Source: Oryzias latipes
Taxonomy: Eukaryota; Chordata; Actinopteri; Beloniformes; Adrianichthyidae
Length of the DNA: 64,000 bases
Reading direction: 5' to 3'
NCBI RefSeq assembly: GCF_002234675.1
Contig: NC_019866.2
Span: 10,817,261-10,881,260, forward strand
Shown: positions 33,027 to 61,849 of the stretch, piece by piece
Position numbering within the stretch: position 1 is the first letter of the stretch
How the letters are laid out: every line of letters starts with the position of its first letter
Translations under genes and position numbers: made by a program
Notes under the pieces: generated by a model
The model's input: the letters and a program-made list of their open reading frames with translations, nothing else
What the model was told of the DNA's origin: nothing
The model's database searches: none

Positions 33027-34542
33027 TTTATTTCTTTTTCTTAATCTGAGGGGATATCTTTAATTCTGTATTTTTCATACAAACACGATAAGTGACCACA
33101 AGACCCTGACATGTATTTGCATTATATAAAGTCAGATGTGACAGCATACTGATTGAGTTAAGTAGCAGGTTTACTGTACTGCAGACCACACCGATCTACA
33201 CCAGCCACGGTTGCCATGGAGAACACTGATGGATTCAGAGCTGGGCTGTGGTCACAGAGTGCCCATATGTGTGCAAAGTGTTTTACTCTCAATACATTTC
33301 ACATATTCGCTTTTCAATTTTACAAACTATAAAACAAAAAATTACAATGGGAAGCCTTCAATCATTAAGGCAGGCATTTTTTTTTTCACATTAGATCATG
33401 AGAGCCCAGTCGCATGCAGTTTGTATTTAAATCGTCATCTTTTTTGTGCGTTATGGAGAATGTCAAGTGTTCGTTAAGGGCGTAGAACACGTGATCCTCA
33501 CATACAGGACATGATCTGGAGTTTATATTCTCAAGTCTTCTCATCAACATAATATTCTCAAGAAACAGTAAAGGAGAGCCAATTTATCATCATTATAGCA
33601 ACGATTCCACGAGAATGAAAAGTCCAAAAACATTGAGTACCAGGACAACTAGAAACATACGGCGGTACTGGAAACAAAACAAAACAAAAAAAATACACTG
33701 AAAAAGAAGAGTAAACAAAATATAAAAATTCAATGAGTTGCAAAAAAAATATATTTCCTCCCCCCAGCCAGACTTAAAAAAACTGTAAATAAATGAACAT
33801 GAACACACTCCGGTCCAAATGTGTTTAGTTTCCATGGTAGCACTGGCGGGTGCAGCGTCTCTGAGCTCTCCCATGGTTCCATTGCTCTTAAAAAATAGCC
33901 GTATACTTCGACTCGTACAGTATTTCCGAACTAATTCACAAAAGACAAGTATCGCACGGATACCTGCAGAGACGTTCTTGCAAAGTTCATTACACACCGA
34001 GTTATACACATATATTTTTTTGCAATCAGTTCTATATGCATATGACACTGCTCCATCCTCCGTCATGACTCAGGTAAATGCTTGGTCAGCTGAAATGAGA
34101 GCACCATGGGAGAGAGAGAGTTGAAGGGTGTGTGGAAAACGGAAGGTGGGAGGGGGAGGAAAACTGCAGGGAAAATCCATATGTGCCCAACTTAGACGCT
34201 TCCTGCAGCAGGAAGGGAAAGCGAGGGCCTTTTCCCTCTGGCCAACTTAAGACGCAACAATCTTCCCACCTTTCCTCATTCGCTTTTGTCAAGTAGGTGC
34301 CAAGAAGTAACTCAGTGCTTGCTTACCTTTTTTTTTTGTTGTTTTTATCCTTTTTAAAGGTTGCATGATTTTACACATATTTTTCGTGCTTGTCCTCCAC
34401 AGCTGGAGGAGCAGAAAGGTCTCAGGTAGGTTTGTGTGTTTACATCTCATCCTGCCCCCAACAGTTCCTCCACCACCACCACCCCCCCACCCCTCCCGCC
34501 ACACTAGAAGCAGTGGCTCTTCGTGATTTTTGGTCACAAAGT
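33027..34542 (-). other. Probable usp22 3' untranslated region
   Basis: Minus-strand DNA after the usp22 stop codon. The first AATAAA on this strand lies at 33,027-33,032, with an ATTAAA at 33,059-33,064, so the UTR is probably about 1.5 kb. The exact end is uncertain. Confidence 0.4.
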
Positions 34543-52760
<18,218 letters not shown>

Positions 52761-53230
52761 GACAGACAAAACATTCAGTATGGTTTTTTTGAGTGACAAT
52801 GAAGAGTCTCGTGAATTATTCAATCAGCTAGGCTAGCTAGCACGAATAGTCTGTCCACAAATGGTTTCCGTTTGGAAATGGGACAAGCGATGTAGTATCC
52901 AAAATGATCCACAGGCATCTGATAAACACGGTGTTTGATCAATTACCAATAAACAATATAATGTTATTATCCGAAATAATTCCAAGCCCTCAAAAAGGAA
53001 ACTTCTCGCTGCTACTTGGACAGTTGTCTTTTCCTTTAACGTTAGCTCCAGTTACACTCTGACGATAAGTTAGCTTTCTTTTTCTAGTTAGCCTGCTAAC
53101 TCTATGAGCAGCTTCACAATGCCCGCCCAGTGTGGACCATGATTTGTCAACACAAAGACCTGACGTCACCACGTACATTTTATGACACGTTGGGTGCGTT
53201 TGGTTTATTTGGCAGCGTATTCCGTTTTAA
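52761..53230 (-). promoter_or_regulatory. usp22 promoter and 5' UTR region with a consensus CRE
   Basis: This segment lies directly upstream of the usp22 start codon. It contains the palindromic CRE TGACGTCA at 53,161-53,168, about 400 bp before the ATG. I see no TATA box. The transcription start is not placed. Confidence 0.5.
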
Positions 53231-53503
53231 AGAAACGCGAGTTTACGCCAATGTGAAAATGTTTACCTGACATTTCCTTAATTAAGATACATTTATTCTA
53301 TTAAACTAGTGTCAGTATAATATACTACACAAAAATATGGACATCTTCACAACTTTACCAAAAAGCGATAAAAAGTTAAACAAAAGCAAAAAAAACATAC
53401 TGCCACATAATGAAGTAGATGTAAAAGAAGGCTATTTAAACAGATTGTTTATTATTTGATATGAAAAAGTATTTGGATTCACCAATGTTTAATTTATTTG
53501 CAC

Positions 53504-53626
<123 letters not shown>

Positions 53627-53804
53627 CATCCGTCGGTCAAGTTTGAACAGCCACCCGTTCACTTTAAATCAATGGGTTCAAACCTTTGACTGTAGGAGTC
53701 CCCACTGTTTTAGGCGCAAGCCCACCACCTAGTGGAGGATTTTTAGATTGTCAACAAAGAGACCACTACTTAGCGTAAAGTTCTGCAATAATACTATAAC
53801 GGCA

Positions 53805-53957
53805 CCCCTGTATTTTATCCGGGCTGGGGACCGGCACAGGGGGACCAAAACTCGGGCCTAGGGACTCATTCTGGAGTAAGCTCATATTTCGCCCTCTGGA
53901 AGATAAACCCAGGTGCCAGTTCTGCAAGCAGCCAACTGAGCCTTCCAGCCACTCTGT
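53805..53957 (-). mobile_element. tRNA-derived SINE, second copy
   Basis: On the minus strand GGCTGGAAGGCTCAGTTGG (53,950-53,932) is the A-box end. GGTCCCCAGCCCGGATAAAA near 53,835-53,817 matches the body of the SINE in usp22 intron 1. Both copies have the same orientation. The middle is diverged, and no target duplication was found here. Confidence 0.65.
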
Positions 53958-53976
53958 CTTCTAATTATTCATCTGA

Positions 53977-54060
53977 TTTATTTATTTGTTTGTTTGTTTG
54001 CTTGTTTGTTTGTTTGTTTGTTTGTTTGTTTGTTTGTTTGTTTGTTTGTTTGTTTGTTTG
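53977..54060. repeat. (TTTG)n microsatellite
   Basis: Two TTTA units followed by about 19 TTTG units with one TTGC interruption. The Thr-Asn-Lys-Gln frame on the minus strand is an artefact. Confidence 0.95.
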
Positions 54061-54935
54061 CTGTATGGTGTTAACAAAATTTTTGGGGTAATTTGCCAAA
54101 ATCAAATTAAGGCACACCAATCCTTGCCACAAGGGTCTCAAACAAAAAACAGTTGAGCAAATAAAACCAACATATTCACTTTCGCGCAAAATTACTACAA
54201 TTATTATAAATTCTGATCCTTCATCTCTTGTAAAAGCTCACTAAAAAAATGAAAAAAGACAGAAAAATCAAAATATGAGTATTTCTTTCTCGTGTCTGTA
54301 TAATTAACACTGCTGGTGATTTTTTTTTTAAGGAGTAAGTTCCATGATGTTTCACTTGGAGGCAGTGTAGGTCTGCTCAACGTCTGTTTACTTGATGAAA
54401 CCCATATTATTTTTAGTTAAAAAAACAAACATTTTGCCTCTTTTTATGTTTAATTTCATTTTATGAATTTTTTTTTTACTCCTAAAGGTGGAACATGCAC
54501 TTCAACAGTAGAAGTAAAGGAAATTATTTATTAGTTAAAATATGATTTTCCCTCAAAAAATCAGTTATTATTGCTTGACTTAGATTTTTTTTTAAATCAT
54601 CCAAAAGTTTTCTTATGACTATTGACTGGATGAAGAAAATTATTTATTTATGTGTTTTTAAATTAGTACAATTTCTATATCAGTGCACATTTCCTAAAAC
54701 ACAAGATTTTTAAAGAACATCCTTGAAAGGTTTTGGTGATTTTCAATAAGAAACTTCTCTGAAAATTATGTTATTGTTGTATTTTTCTAGTATTATAGGT
54801 GAACTGCCTTCAGATAACAAATACTGTACAACAAAATATTTACATTTGAGTGTCCATCTGATATTGAGCTAATGAATCAATGCTTGTCTCTGACAAAAAC
54901 CTTTTATTTTTTTATTCTTCTAGGCTGTAAAAAAA
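54061..54935. other. AT-rich spacer upstream of usp22, nothing recognised
   Basis: AT-rich, with many A and T runs. No exon or repeat family identified. Confidence 0.5.
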
Positions 54936-55031
54936 AAAAAAACGAAATTAAATGTTTTCTTTTCACTAAAACGTTCTAGATAGAAAAAACGAAATTAAAT
55001 GTTTTCTTTTCACTAAAAGGTTCTACATAGA
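54936..55031. repeat. 47-bp tandem duplication
   Basis: The block beginning AACGAAATTAAATG at 54,941 recurs 47 bp later with two substitutions in the last part (ACGTTCTAGATAG against AGGTTCTACATAG). Confidence 0.85.
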
Positions 55032-55049
55032 GCTATAATGGTATTTCTT

Positions 55050-55800
55050 TGTTCACCCGGGAGACAATGCCAATGTTGACACTGCCAGTTATATGTGAAA
55101 TGGCATGATTTGTCACCACTGATCTGAACCGGAGTGGTGCTTTCTTATTGGACTCCCATGCCAATCACAGTTTATCTATAGCCAACTCCATGTTTGAGCA
55201 CAAGGGCATCTATCTGTGATTGTGGCACCAGAATGATGATGACGGGAGGTCAAAGATCGACTTTGTAGTTGTGCCATCTGACTTTCTGCTGTGTGTCTTG
55301 GAAACTTTAGTGAAACTGAGTGGGGTTTCTACTAAATGCCAGCTGGTGGAGAGTTGGATTTTTTCAGGTCAGACAGATTTGGTTGGCCAAAAGTGGGAGT
55401 CTGTAAGGGAGTATCTGGCGATAAGCCAACTGTCAGAAGGACTTTAAACTCCCACATCCGAGAAAGCCTGAATGGAGGCTGGAGATGATTGGTCCAAGTG
55501 GACAATGTTTTCCAGCCCCATGGCGGTAGCTGTGCGCTCTCTGAGGTTTGTTGAAGGGTCACGAACCTGGTGGTGGTTGCCGGAAGTAACGGATGCAGTC
55601 AAGCAAAAACAGGAGTCCTGAGATCTGGGTGGCTTGTGGGACCGCTGAGACAGTTGACAGGTTATCAGCAGCCTAAGCAGCATGCAGTGTGGGCAGTTGA
55701 AAAATGTTGCAAAAATGAGTCTGAGAGGAATTGGAAGTACTTTGGAAGATGTGTTCTGTGTAGAAGTAGGTCAGGACATCTTGCCCCTTGCAACCCCTGA
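55050..55800 (+). pseudogene. Degenerate LINE fragment, endonuclease region
   Basis: The plus-strand translation with breaks shows a recognisable non-LTR retrotransposon endonuclease C-terminus: NRSGVLLLDSHANHSLSI (about 55,126), MFEHKGIYLWH, then KIDFVVVPSDFLLCVLET near 55,255. Later comes RTWWWLPEVTDAVKQKQES near 55,563. Stop codons and frame changes interrupt it, so it is inactive. The reverse-transcriptase domain is not present downstream. The 75-codon frame at 55,220-55,447 is part of this relic, not a gene. Confidence 0.75.
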
Positions 55801-58435
55801 TAAACGGAAAAAAATGAACGAATGGACATGAAAAATGTATTCGATGGTAGACATGACTGAATATGAGCTGGATTGACTGTATTTGAGTATTTTAACAGAG
55901 ATGTTTTTTTAATTAGCTCAATTAGGCAAAATAAAAATGAAATTGAACTTTTGTTTATGCAGTCAAAATGTGGCTTTTGAGAATCAAGATCCACATAATT
56001 TTTGTAAGTTGTTTTGTTGTCTAATTAAACAGTTCAATGACAGCGTGGTCAGGTTTCAGTATGAAAATGACGAATCATGAATCACTCCCAAAGGAAGATG
56101 AGTCACTACAACAATCCATGACACAGACTATTCAAACAACATCTGAATGACAAACAGAAAGACAGAAATGTTTTAAGTTATAAGTGATTTAATGGATTAA
56201 AGACACAAAGAGGATTCAAAACGCTGTTTCAAATTAGTTTTGCAGGTCAGCAACAGAAAATGACTGTTTTGGAAAGAATCCTTTAAGATTTTTAAATCAT
56301 TATCTGCTGGCTTCAAACATTTAAACTAACAGAGAATATAAGGCAACAATGATTGAAAATGAAGTAAAAAATGTACAATTTCTAACTTTTCTATAAGATA
56401 GACAAATAATGTTTCTGAAAACTTCACAAACAAACTAAAAAAAAAATGGAGATTCACATTCAGGGGAAATGTATTTTGTCTGATATAAATTAGTTTTGCA
56501 AGATTAAGTTAAAGTGGTATCTTTTTTTCAAGCCTAATGTTTGGAAATACAGCCAGCTTGTTTGGAAAAAAATAGTGTCAGACCGATATAAGTGTGCTAT
56601 GATTAGCCAACAGATCAGCAGACAGGGCATCTGCATCCCACCAGCTTTCCACCAAGGATGCTAGGATGTGACCCATCTGTTGGAAACTGTCAGCTGTCTT
56701 CTTTACGTCATTGCAGAGAGCGGGCGGGGTAAACCTAACCATTTGGGGGGTGTTATGGAGAAGTTCAAAAGGAAGTGTTCGGATATGACCCAGCCAAAGA
56801 GTCGCACTAGAACTCTCTTGGCAGTCGTTGCATTTTCTACTGAGTTTATGGAAGAAGTTTTCCAGGAAAAGGCAAGTAGTTCATCTTTGTCCATAAAAGG
56901 GAAATTCTGTGGGCTAAATTTTGAACCAGCAATGGTCAAAGCGTTGTTTTTATTAATAAAAATTGTAAAATGATCCACAATTCAACAAAGAATTATCCCT
57001 CAAAATCTGATGTGTTTTCATTATTAGGTTATATTTTATTTTTTTAAATTAAGGAAAATCTAAAAAAGTGTAAAGTGAAACTATCCTTTTATATGTTGCC
57101 AAATGTATTCAACTTTTCACATATTTTGCAATGTAAAAAGAAGAAAAACACACCTATTTCAATATATCTGCAACTAATTAAACAAAAACAAAACATTTCA
57201 ACAGGATTTTGAAGAAAAAAAACTATTTTTTTTATTTAAATCCTTGCTGCAATTTTAGTTTTAAAAGTCATATTTGACTGCAAGGGAGACAATCCCAGCT
57301 ACTGCAACGGCATTTACTGTATGTCGCTCTAAAAGTGATTTCTGCAAATCCTGGCTAATGTTCAAAACTGGATTTAAATTATTACTAAATCTAAAAATAA
57401 TTATGCAAGCTCCTTCGCTGCCTCAAAAGTGAGGTTCAGCTCATCAGCATATAAAAACAGCGATATTCTCTTTTCAAATTGGTTTGATATGTGTGATGCA
57501 ATGACCAGATCCGTCAAAATGATCCAAGATTTGATAGTTTACACTGTGATAGTTTACATTGTAAAATGCTCTGAAAACGTCAATTTGAGGTTACTAATAT
57601 ATTCTGTTTAGTTTGTGCAAAACCTCCCAATCAAGTCGAAATGGAAATCCTTACTTTTACAGTCAGTGGCGCCACTCATTTAGATATCCATTCTTTGTCA
57701 CACCTCTGGGTAAAAGCCTCACACTTAATTTAATGCTCACTGCCTGTGTCACGTTGGCATTCTATCTTCTCCAGGGGAGACTGAGTTTTTCCCTTTCTGT
57801 GTTCACCAGGTGTGAGTAATGAACTCATGGGATGTTCGCTGCATCAAGAGGTCAAACTTGATTTCATGTGAAATGGATGTAAACATGAGTTATTTGGGCT
57901 AAAAAGAATACATTTAAAAATAAAACACATAATTCAACATCAAACAGGAGAATCGTCATTGCTACACATGCATAATCGTGTAGTCACTTGTACTAACAAA
58001 GAATTGAGCAAATTAGCCATTTTAATTCTCCGTGTTGCCTAATGTATTGCCAAACAGGGCTTTAGAAAATAACCAGGAAGTAAGCTTTTCATTATTTTGT
58101 TTTATTTTCTACATACTAAATATTGTATCCCCAATCAACAAGGACGCACTGTGTAAACAGAAAAGGAAAAAGGGTTTCCAGACAGAGATGCACGACCTGA
58201 ATGAAACACTTCATTTATCTTCCAAACAGACAAATTGCGTGACGCACCGTGAGACTATATTTGTGCTTGCTATGAGCTCTAGTGTTTACACAGCTCCCCA
58301 TTTTTCAGTTCTCAAGCATGTCTTGTGTTGACTTTCGATGTCAGTACTTCAGGTTACCAAGTAGCAAGACGTGTAGCCAAGGTCATTCCAAGTCCTAGGT
58401 CATGTGTTTATTATGTGCATTGACAAATGGTCTGT
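55801..58435. other. Intergenic DNA with one unrecognised segment
   Basis: Mostly AT-rich noncoding DNA. A 101-codon frame at 56,668-56,973 starts with GTG and the opposite strand is also open. Its sequence is unlike any family I know. The surrounding 56,580-56,980 is more complex than its neighbours and could be a mobile-element remnant. Confidence 0.4.
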
Positions 58436-58745
58436 GACCTCCATCCATCCATCCATCCATCTTACTCTGCTTTACCGGGACTGGGTCACGGGGGCAGTCT
58501 AAGCAAAGATGCCCAGACTTCCCTCGCCCCTGCTACTTCCTCCAGCTCTTCTGGGAGGGACCCCAAGGTGTTCCCAGGCCAGCCGAGAGACGTAGTTTCT
58601 CCAGCGTGTCCTGGGTCTTCCCCGGGGCCTCCGCATAGTGGGACATGCCCGCAACACCTCCCCAGAGAGGCGTACAGGAGGCACCCGGACTTGATGCCCG
58701 AGCAACCTTGGAATAGGTCTGGGACCTATTCTGAGCAAAATGATG
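58436..58745 (-). pseudogene. LINE 3' end (reverse-transcriptase C-terminus) with ATGG tail
   Basis: On the minus strand the frame encodes LSGEVLRACPTMRRPRGRP, then RTRWRNYVSRLAWEHLG, the familiar C-terminal block of fish non-LTR retrotransposon polyproteins. A short 3' UTR and a (GGAT)n tail follow (58,438-58,460 on the plus strand). The copy is 5'-truncated to about 300 bp, as expected from incomplete reverse transcription. Confidence 0.78.
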
Positions 58746-58958
58746 ACATGCCACGAGAATTGCAAGGGCTTTATCAGAAAGAAATCAGTCCCAAATCTTT
58801 TAGATCTTTTTTCTTGTGTTTGAAATTTATTACAGCAAATTTTTCTTTGTTATTTCTTGTTTTGTGTCAAGACTTTTTAATAGTTTGGGAATCATACCAT
58901 GACTTATATGACTTACCATCTCAAGGTAATCATTTTTTTCATACTTTTGATAACTAGA

Positions 58959-59047
58959 GTATTCATTCATTCATTCATTCATTCATTTATTCATTCAATC
59001 AATCATTCACTCATTCATCTATAATCATTGTTGTTGTTGTTGTTGTT
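58959..59047. repeat. (ATTC)n and (GTT)n simple repeats upstream of med9
   Basis: An impure ATTC tract runs from 58,959 to about 59,020. A TTG tract of about seven units follows at 59,027-59,047, ending some 100 bp before the med9 start codon. Confidence 0.85.
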
Positions 59048-59106
59048 CAACATCAATTGAACTTTTTTAAAGTTGTGATTTCAGTTGAGATTCTCGGAGT
59101 AACCTG

Positions 59107-59114
59107 TGACGTCA
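59107..59114. promoter_or_regulatory. Consensus CRE in the med9 proximal promoter
   Basis: Perfect palindromic TGACGTCA, the CREB/ATF site, only 31 bp before the med9 ATG, so near or inside the transcription start region. Binding is inferred. Confidence 0.55.
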
Positions 59115-59145
59115 TCAGCCTGCGCCAGTTGCAGAAGGAGTAGCA

Positions 59146-59640
59146 ATGGCGGTAGCTCAGGCTAAGCTCGTGAAGGAGACCGAAGACTGCTCTTTGCTGC
59201 CCTTAGTTCACGACATTATCAAATGGTAAGCTGTTTCCTGTGTGCTGGGTTTACGTATATGTTGGTATTTACTAAATGGTTCACGGTAAACTCTCGTTGG
59301 GGGTATTTACGGTTTGCTATATGAGAAGTGACGTGAACGCTTCCCATCATGGGTGCAGTTTTGCCTTTAATAGAAGTCTGTTATTTATGTATTTATTTAT
59401 TTATTTATGTTTCTGCTTAGCATGGATAAGGACAGCCCGGATGTCAACCAGGAGCTGACAAAACTAAAAACAAAGATCCAAGAAACCCGGGAGCAGATCT
59501 CTAACATGTCTGGGATAGACTGCAGTCCGCCGGAGCAGCAGCAGCAGCTGGCCACGCTGCGGGAGCAGGTCCGCACCAAGAACCAGCTGCTGCAGAAGTA
59601 CAAGGGACTGTGCATGTTTGATGTGCCTAAGGCGTCGTGA
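59146..59640 (+). CDS. med9: Mediator complex subunit 9
   Basis: Small subunit of the middle module of Mediator, which links transcription factors to RNA polymerase II in the nucleus. Two coding exons, 59146-59225 and 59421-59640, join across a GTAAGC donor and a TTCTGCTTAG acceptor to give 99 residues. The join restores [16 protein letters not shown], the conserved core of the family. Residues about 30-90 are a heptad-rich helical region ([32 protein letters not shown]) that pairs with other middle-module subunits. The end is [13 protein letters not shown]. Human MED9 is about 146 residues because of a proline-rich N-terminal extension that is missing here. The ATG at 59,146 has G at -3 and +4, a strong context. 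AATAAA at 59,822-59,827 gives a 3' UTR of about 200 bp. It is divergent from usp22 and tail to tail with rasd1. Confidence 0.93.
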
Positions 59641-59821
59641 GACAACAGACTACAAACTGGAGACTTGAGCAAAGACGTTTATTTCTACGGTTTACCATTT
59701 AAAAAAAAACCTGAAATGAAAAATGGGACTTTTGTTTTTCTTTTTTGTTTGCATCAGTGTGAATGATCTGCTCTGTTTCTGAAGTATCTGTTATTATTTC
59801 AAGTTGTAAATCTCTATTTTT

Positions 59822-59827
59822 AATAAA
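59822..59827 (+). terminator. med9 poly(A) signal
   Basis: AATAAA 182 bp after the med9 stop, followed within 25 bp by a GT-rich stretch, the usual arrangement of a cleavage site. Confidence 0.7.
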
Positions 59828-59859
59828 TTAAATCGTGCTATAGTGTTTTACTTGTTTTC

Positions 59860-59893
59860 ATTATTATTATTATTATTATTATTATTAATAATA
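59860..59893. repeat. (ATT)n microsatellite
   Basis: About ten ATT units then AATAAT, just beyond the med9 poly(A) site. Confidence 0.9.
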
Positions 59894-60438
59894 AATGTAT
59901 AAGGGCTTTGATGCTTTATTGAGCAGACCATTTAGTCTGAATCTAAAAGGTTTTTAAATAAAGGAAAGCATTTGCCACGGCACACACTTTCACATAACTT
60001 TATGTAGTTCCTTTTCACAACATGCAAAGTAAATCTAATTTAATGTGAATCAGCATTTTTCTCTAAACAAAGTTTGATTTTAATCATAAATGATATTGTC
60101 TCTAATGGGCCAAATATTACATCTGTTGATATCTACTAAATAGCCTCTAATTATATGTGCTGCACTGCCTCCTAGTCTAATTGTTTTCCTTCTCTGTTAT
60201 TGTGCCATGGTTATCATTTGTGCAAACAATGGAGTCCTAATGAATAATTATTCAGGCTGTTAGCTCTTTTTATATATAAGTCCATTTAATTTCAGAATGT
60301 CTCAATAAATGATGTGTTATAAACATGTATTTTCATTCGAACAGCAGAATGAAAACGTATATATAATTCTTAAAGTGTTTGTTTTATGCGAGAAATTGGA
60401 GAGTGGGACTGAGAACAGACTATGAAAGTATCAAGTTT
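59894..60438. other. Gap between convergent med9 and rasd1
   Basis: AT-rich noncoding DNA. No gene or repeat family recognised. Confidence 0.6.
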
Positions 60439-60739
60439 TTTATTTTTTATTTTCTCTTTATGCAAAAGTGGACAAGGACATAATAAATATACACATGGAG
60501 TTCATTTGTTCATTCTGCAGCAAACATTCAAGTTTGAAAAAAAGGCAACATGTAAACTTGGTTTTCACCTTCTAGTGCTGCGCATAGAAAGCAAAATGTA
60601 GAAACAGATTTACAGCATTTTCAGAGCATCGATTTCACTACATGTCTTGGCTCATATTGGACAAGAGTGCCTAAAGTTTGTCGCAGACGCGCTGCGCATA
60701 GTCACATGGGGACAAAGTTTTTTGCGCTCGTAGAAATGG
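60439..60739 (-). other. rasd1 3' untranslated region
   Basis: Noncoding minus-strand DNA after the rasd1 stop. It ends in two closely spaced AATAAA signals at 60,446-60,451 and 60,439-60,444, giving a 3' UTR of about 300 nt. Confidence 0.6.
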
Positions 60740-61643
60740 TCAGCAAATTACGCAGCCCTTTTCTTTGGCGTGGCCGCCGCCGATGGCTTTCTCCTTTATG
60801 TACATCAAGTCACTGTGCACGCTTGGTCTTCGTGCGAACGGTGCCACAATCCCATATGCGTTCCCATCTTTGCACTTCTTGCTTCTGAAAGACTTTCTGT
60901 GGAGAACGTCGCAGTACTGCAGGGAAACTTTGCAGTGCCGATCAGGACTCATTTCGTTTGGCAGCTTGGCCATGGTAAAGAGAGTCTGAAACATCTGGTC
61001 GACGTTGGTGTTCTTCTTCGCTGAGATTTCAAAGTATGCGCACTGTTCATCTCCACCAACCAGCTGCTCAATCTCCTCGTCCTGCACCTCCCGGTAAAAG
61101 TCTCTGTCGCACTTGTTGCCGCAGATGACCAGCGGGACGTCCACGTTCTCCTTAGTTTTGTTTCGCAGGCATGACTTGGTCTCGTGGATTTGGCGCTTCA
61201 GGCGCTGCACCTCTTGAAAGGAATCTCTGTTGTCCAGGCTGAACACTAAGATGAAAACATCACCTGGAAGAACAGAGGAAACGTGCGTTTTAGAGCTGAA
61301 CAAAACCAGTGTTGCCGGGAAATATTTCCTCTATCCTAGAAGCATAATGTGCAAGTTTCAAGCTGAACTCACCAGTGAGAATTGAAAGCCTCCTCATTGC
61401 AGGGAAGGGGTGGTTTCCAGATGTGTCCAGGATGTCCAACTGGTAAACGTCCCCTCTAATGCTGTAAAATTTCCGGTGGAAATCTTCAATGGTGGGTGTG
61501 TATTGGTCATCAAATCTCTCATTCAGAAACCGAGAGATGATGGCTGTCTTCCCAACTTTAGTGGAGCCCAGGATCACCATCCTGTGACAATTCTTGGCTG
61601 GAATGTCGAAGTCATTCTCCGACGGTGACATCTTCTTAATCAT
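60740..61643 (-). CDS. rasd1: Dexamethasone-induced Ras-related protein 1
   Basis: Membrane-anchored Ras-family GTPase that in mammals modulates heterotrimeric G-protein signalling and responds to glucocorticoid and circadian or cAMP cues. Two exons, 61373-61643 and 60740-61263, join across a GTGAGT donor and a TTCTTCCAG acceptor inside LTGDVF to give 264 residues. G1 GSTKVGKT is at 26-33, switch I YTPTIEDF at 48-55, G3 DTSG at 73-76, G4 NKCD at 140-143 and G5 ISAKK at 170-174. The position matching Ras Q61 is N77, as in RASD proteins, which fits weak intrinsic hydrolysis. The cationic C-terminal extension ARRPSVHSDLMYIKEKA is diagnostic for RASD1/RASD2. The CAAX box is C261-V-I-C. The ATG at 61,643 (MIKKMSPSEN) is the first in frame, and the frame above it has no ATG. 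RASD2 is the alternative, but the MIKKM start favours rasd1. Confidence 0.93.
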
Positions 61644-61765
61644 ACTTGCAGCAAACCTGCACCCGGTCTCGCACTGCTCTTGCTCGGACGGTCTCAATCC
61701 TAGAGTTATAGTGAGGAGTCTGACCCAGGCTCTGTCTCTGAAGCTGAAGTGGTGCGAGCAGAGAA

Positions 61766-61771
61766 TTTATA
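61766..61771 (-). promoter_or_regulatory. rasd1 TATA box
   Basis: On the minus strand CCCCCTATAAATTC places TATAAA about 125 bp before the rasd1 ATG, implying a 5' UTR near 95 nt. A sharp TATA promoter suits an inducible gene. Confidence 0.7.
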
Positions 61772-61795
61772 GGGGGATTTTTTGCCGCGCCTCCG

Positions 61796-61809
61796 TGCGT
61801 CATGCGTCA
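61796..61809. promoter_or_regulatory. Tandem CRE/AP-1-like sites of rasd1
   Basis: Two adjoining TGCGTCA heptamers (61,796-61,802 and 61,803-61,809). Read on the minus strand they are TGACGCA twice, about 25 bp above the TATA box. TGACGCA is a one-base variant of the CREB/ATF site. This is the expected place and spacing for cAMP-responsive control. Confidence 0.5.
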
Positions 61810-61849
61810 CCCTGCAGCTTGGGGAGCAAGATCCAGAAGCTGGAATCAC

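Noticed and set aside
52761-52823. 21-residue N-terminal extension of usp22
   Set aside because: It would begin at TTG. The first in-frame ATG is at 52,760.
53965-54189. Thr-Asn-Lys-Gln repeat protein
   Set aside because: Translation of the (TTTG)n tract on the minus strand.
61644-61697. 18-residue N-terminal extension of rasd1
   Set aside because: The frame is open but begins at TTG. The first ATG is at 61,643 and matches the MIKKM start of the family.
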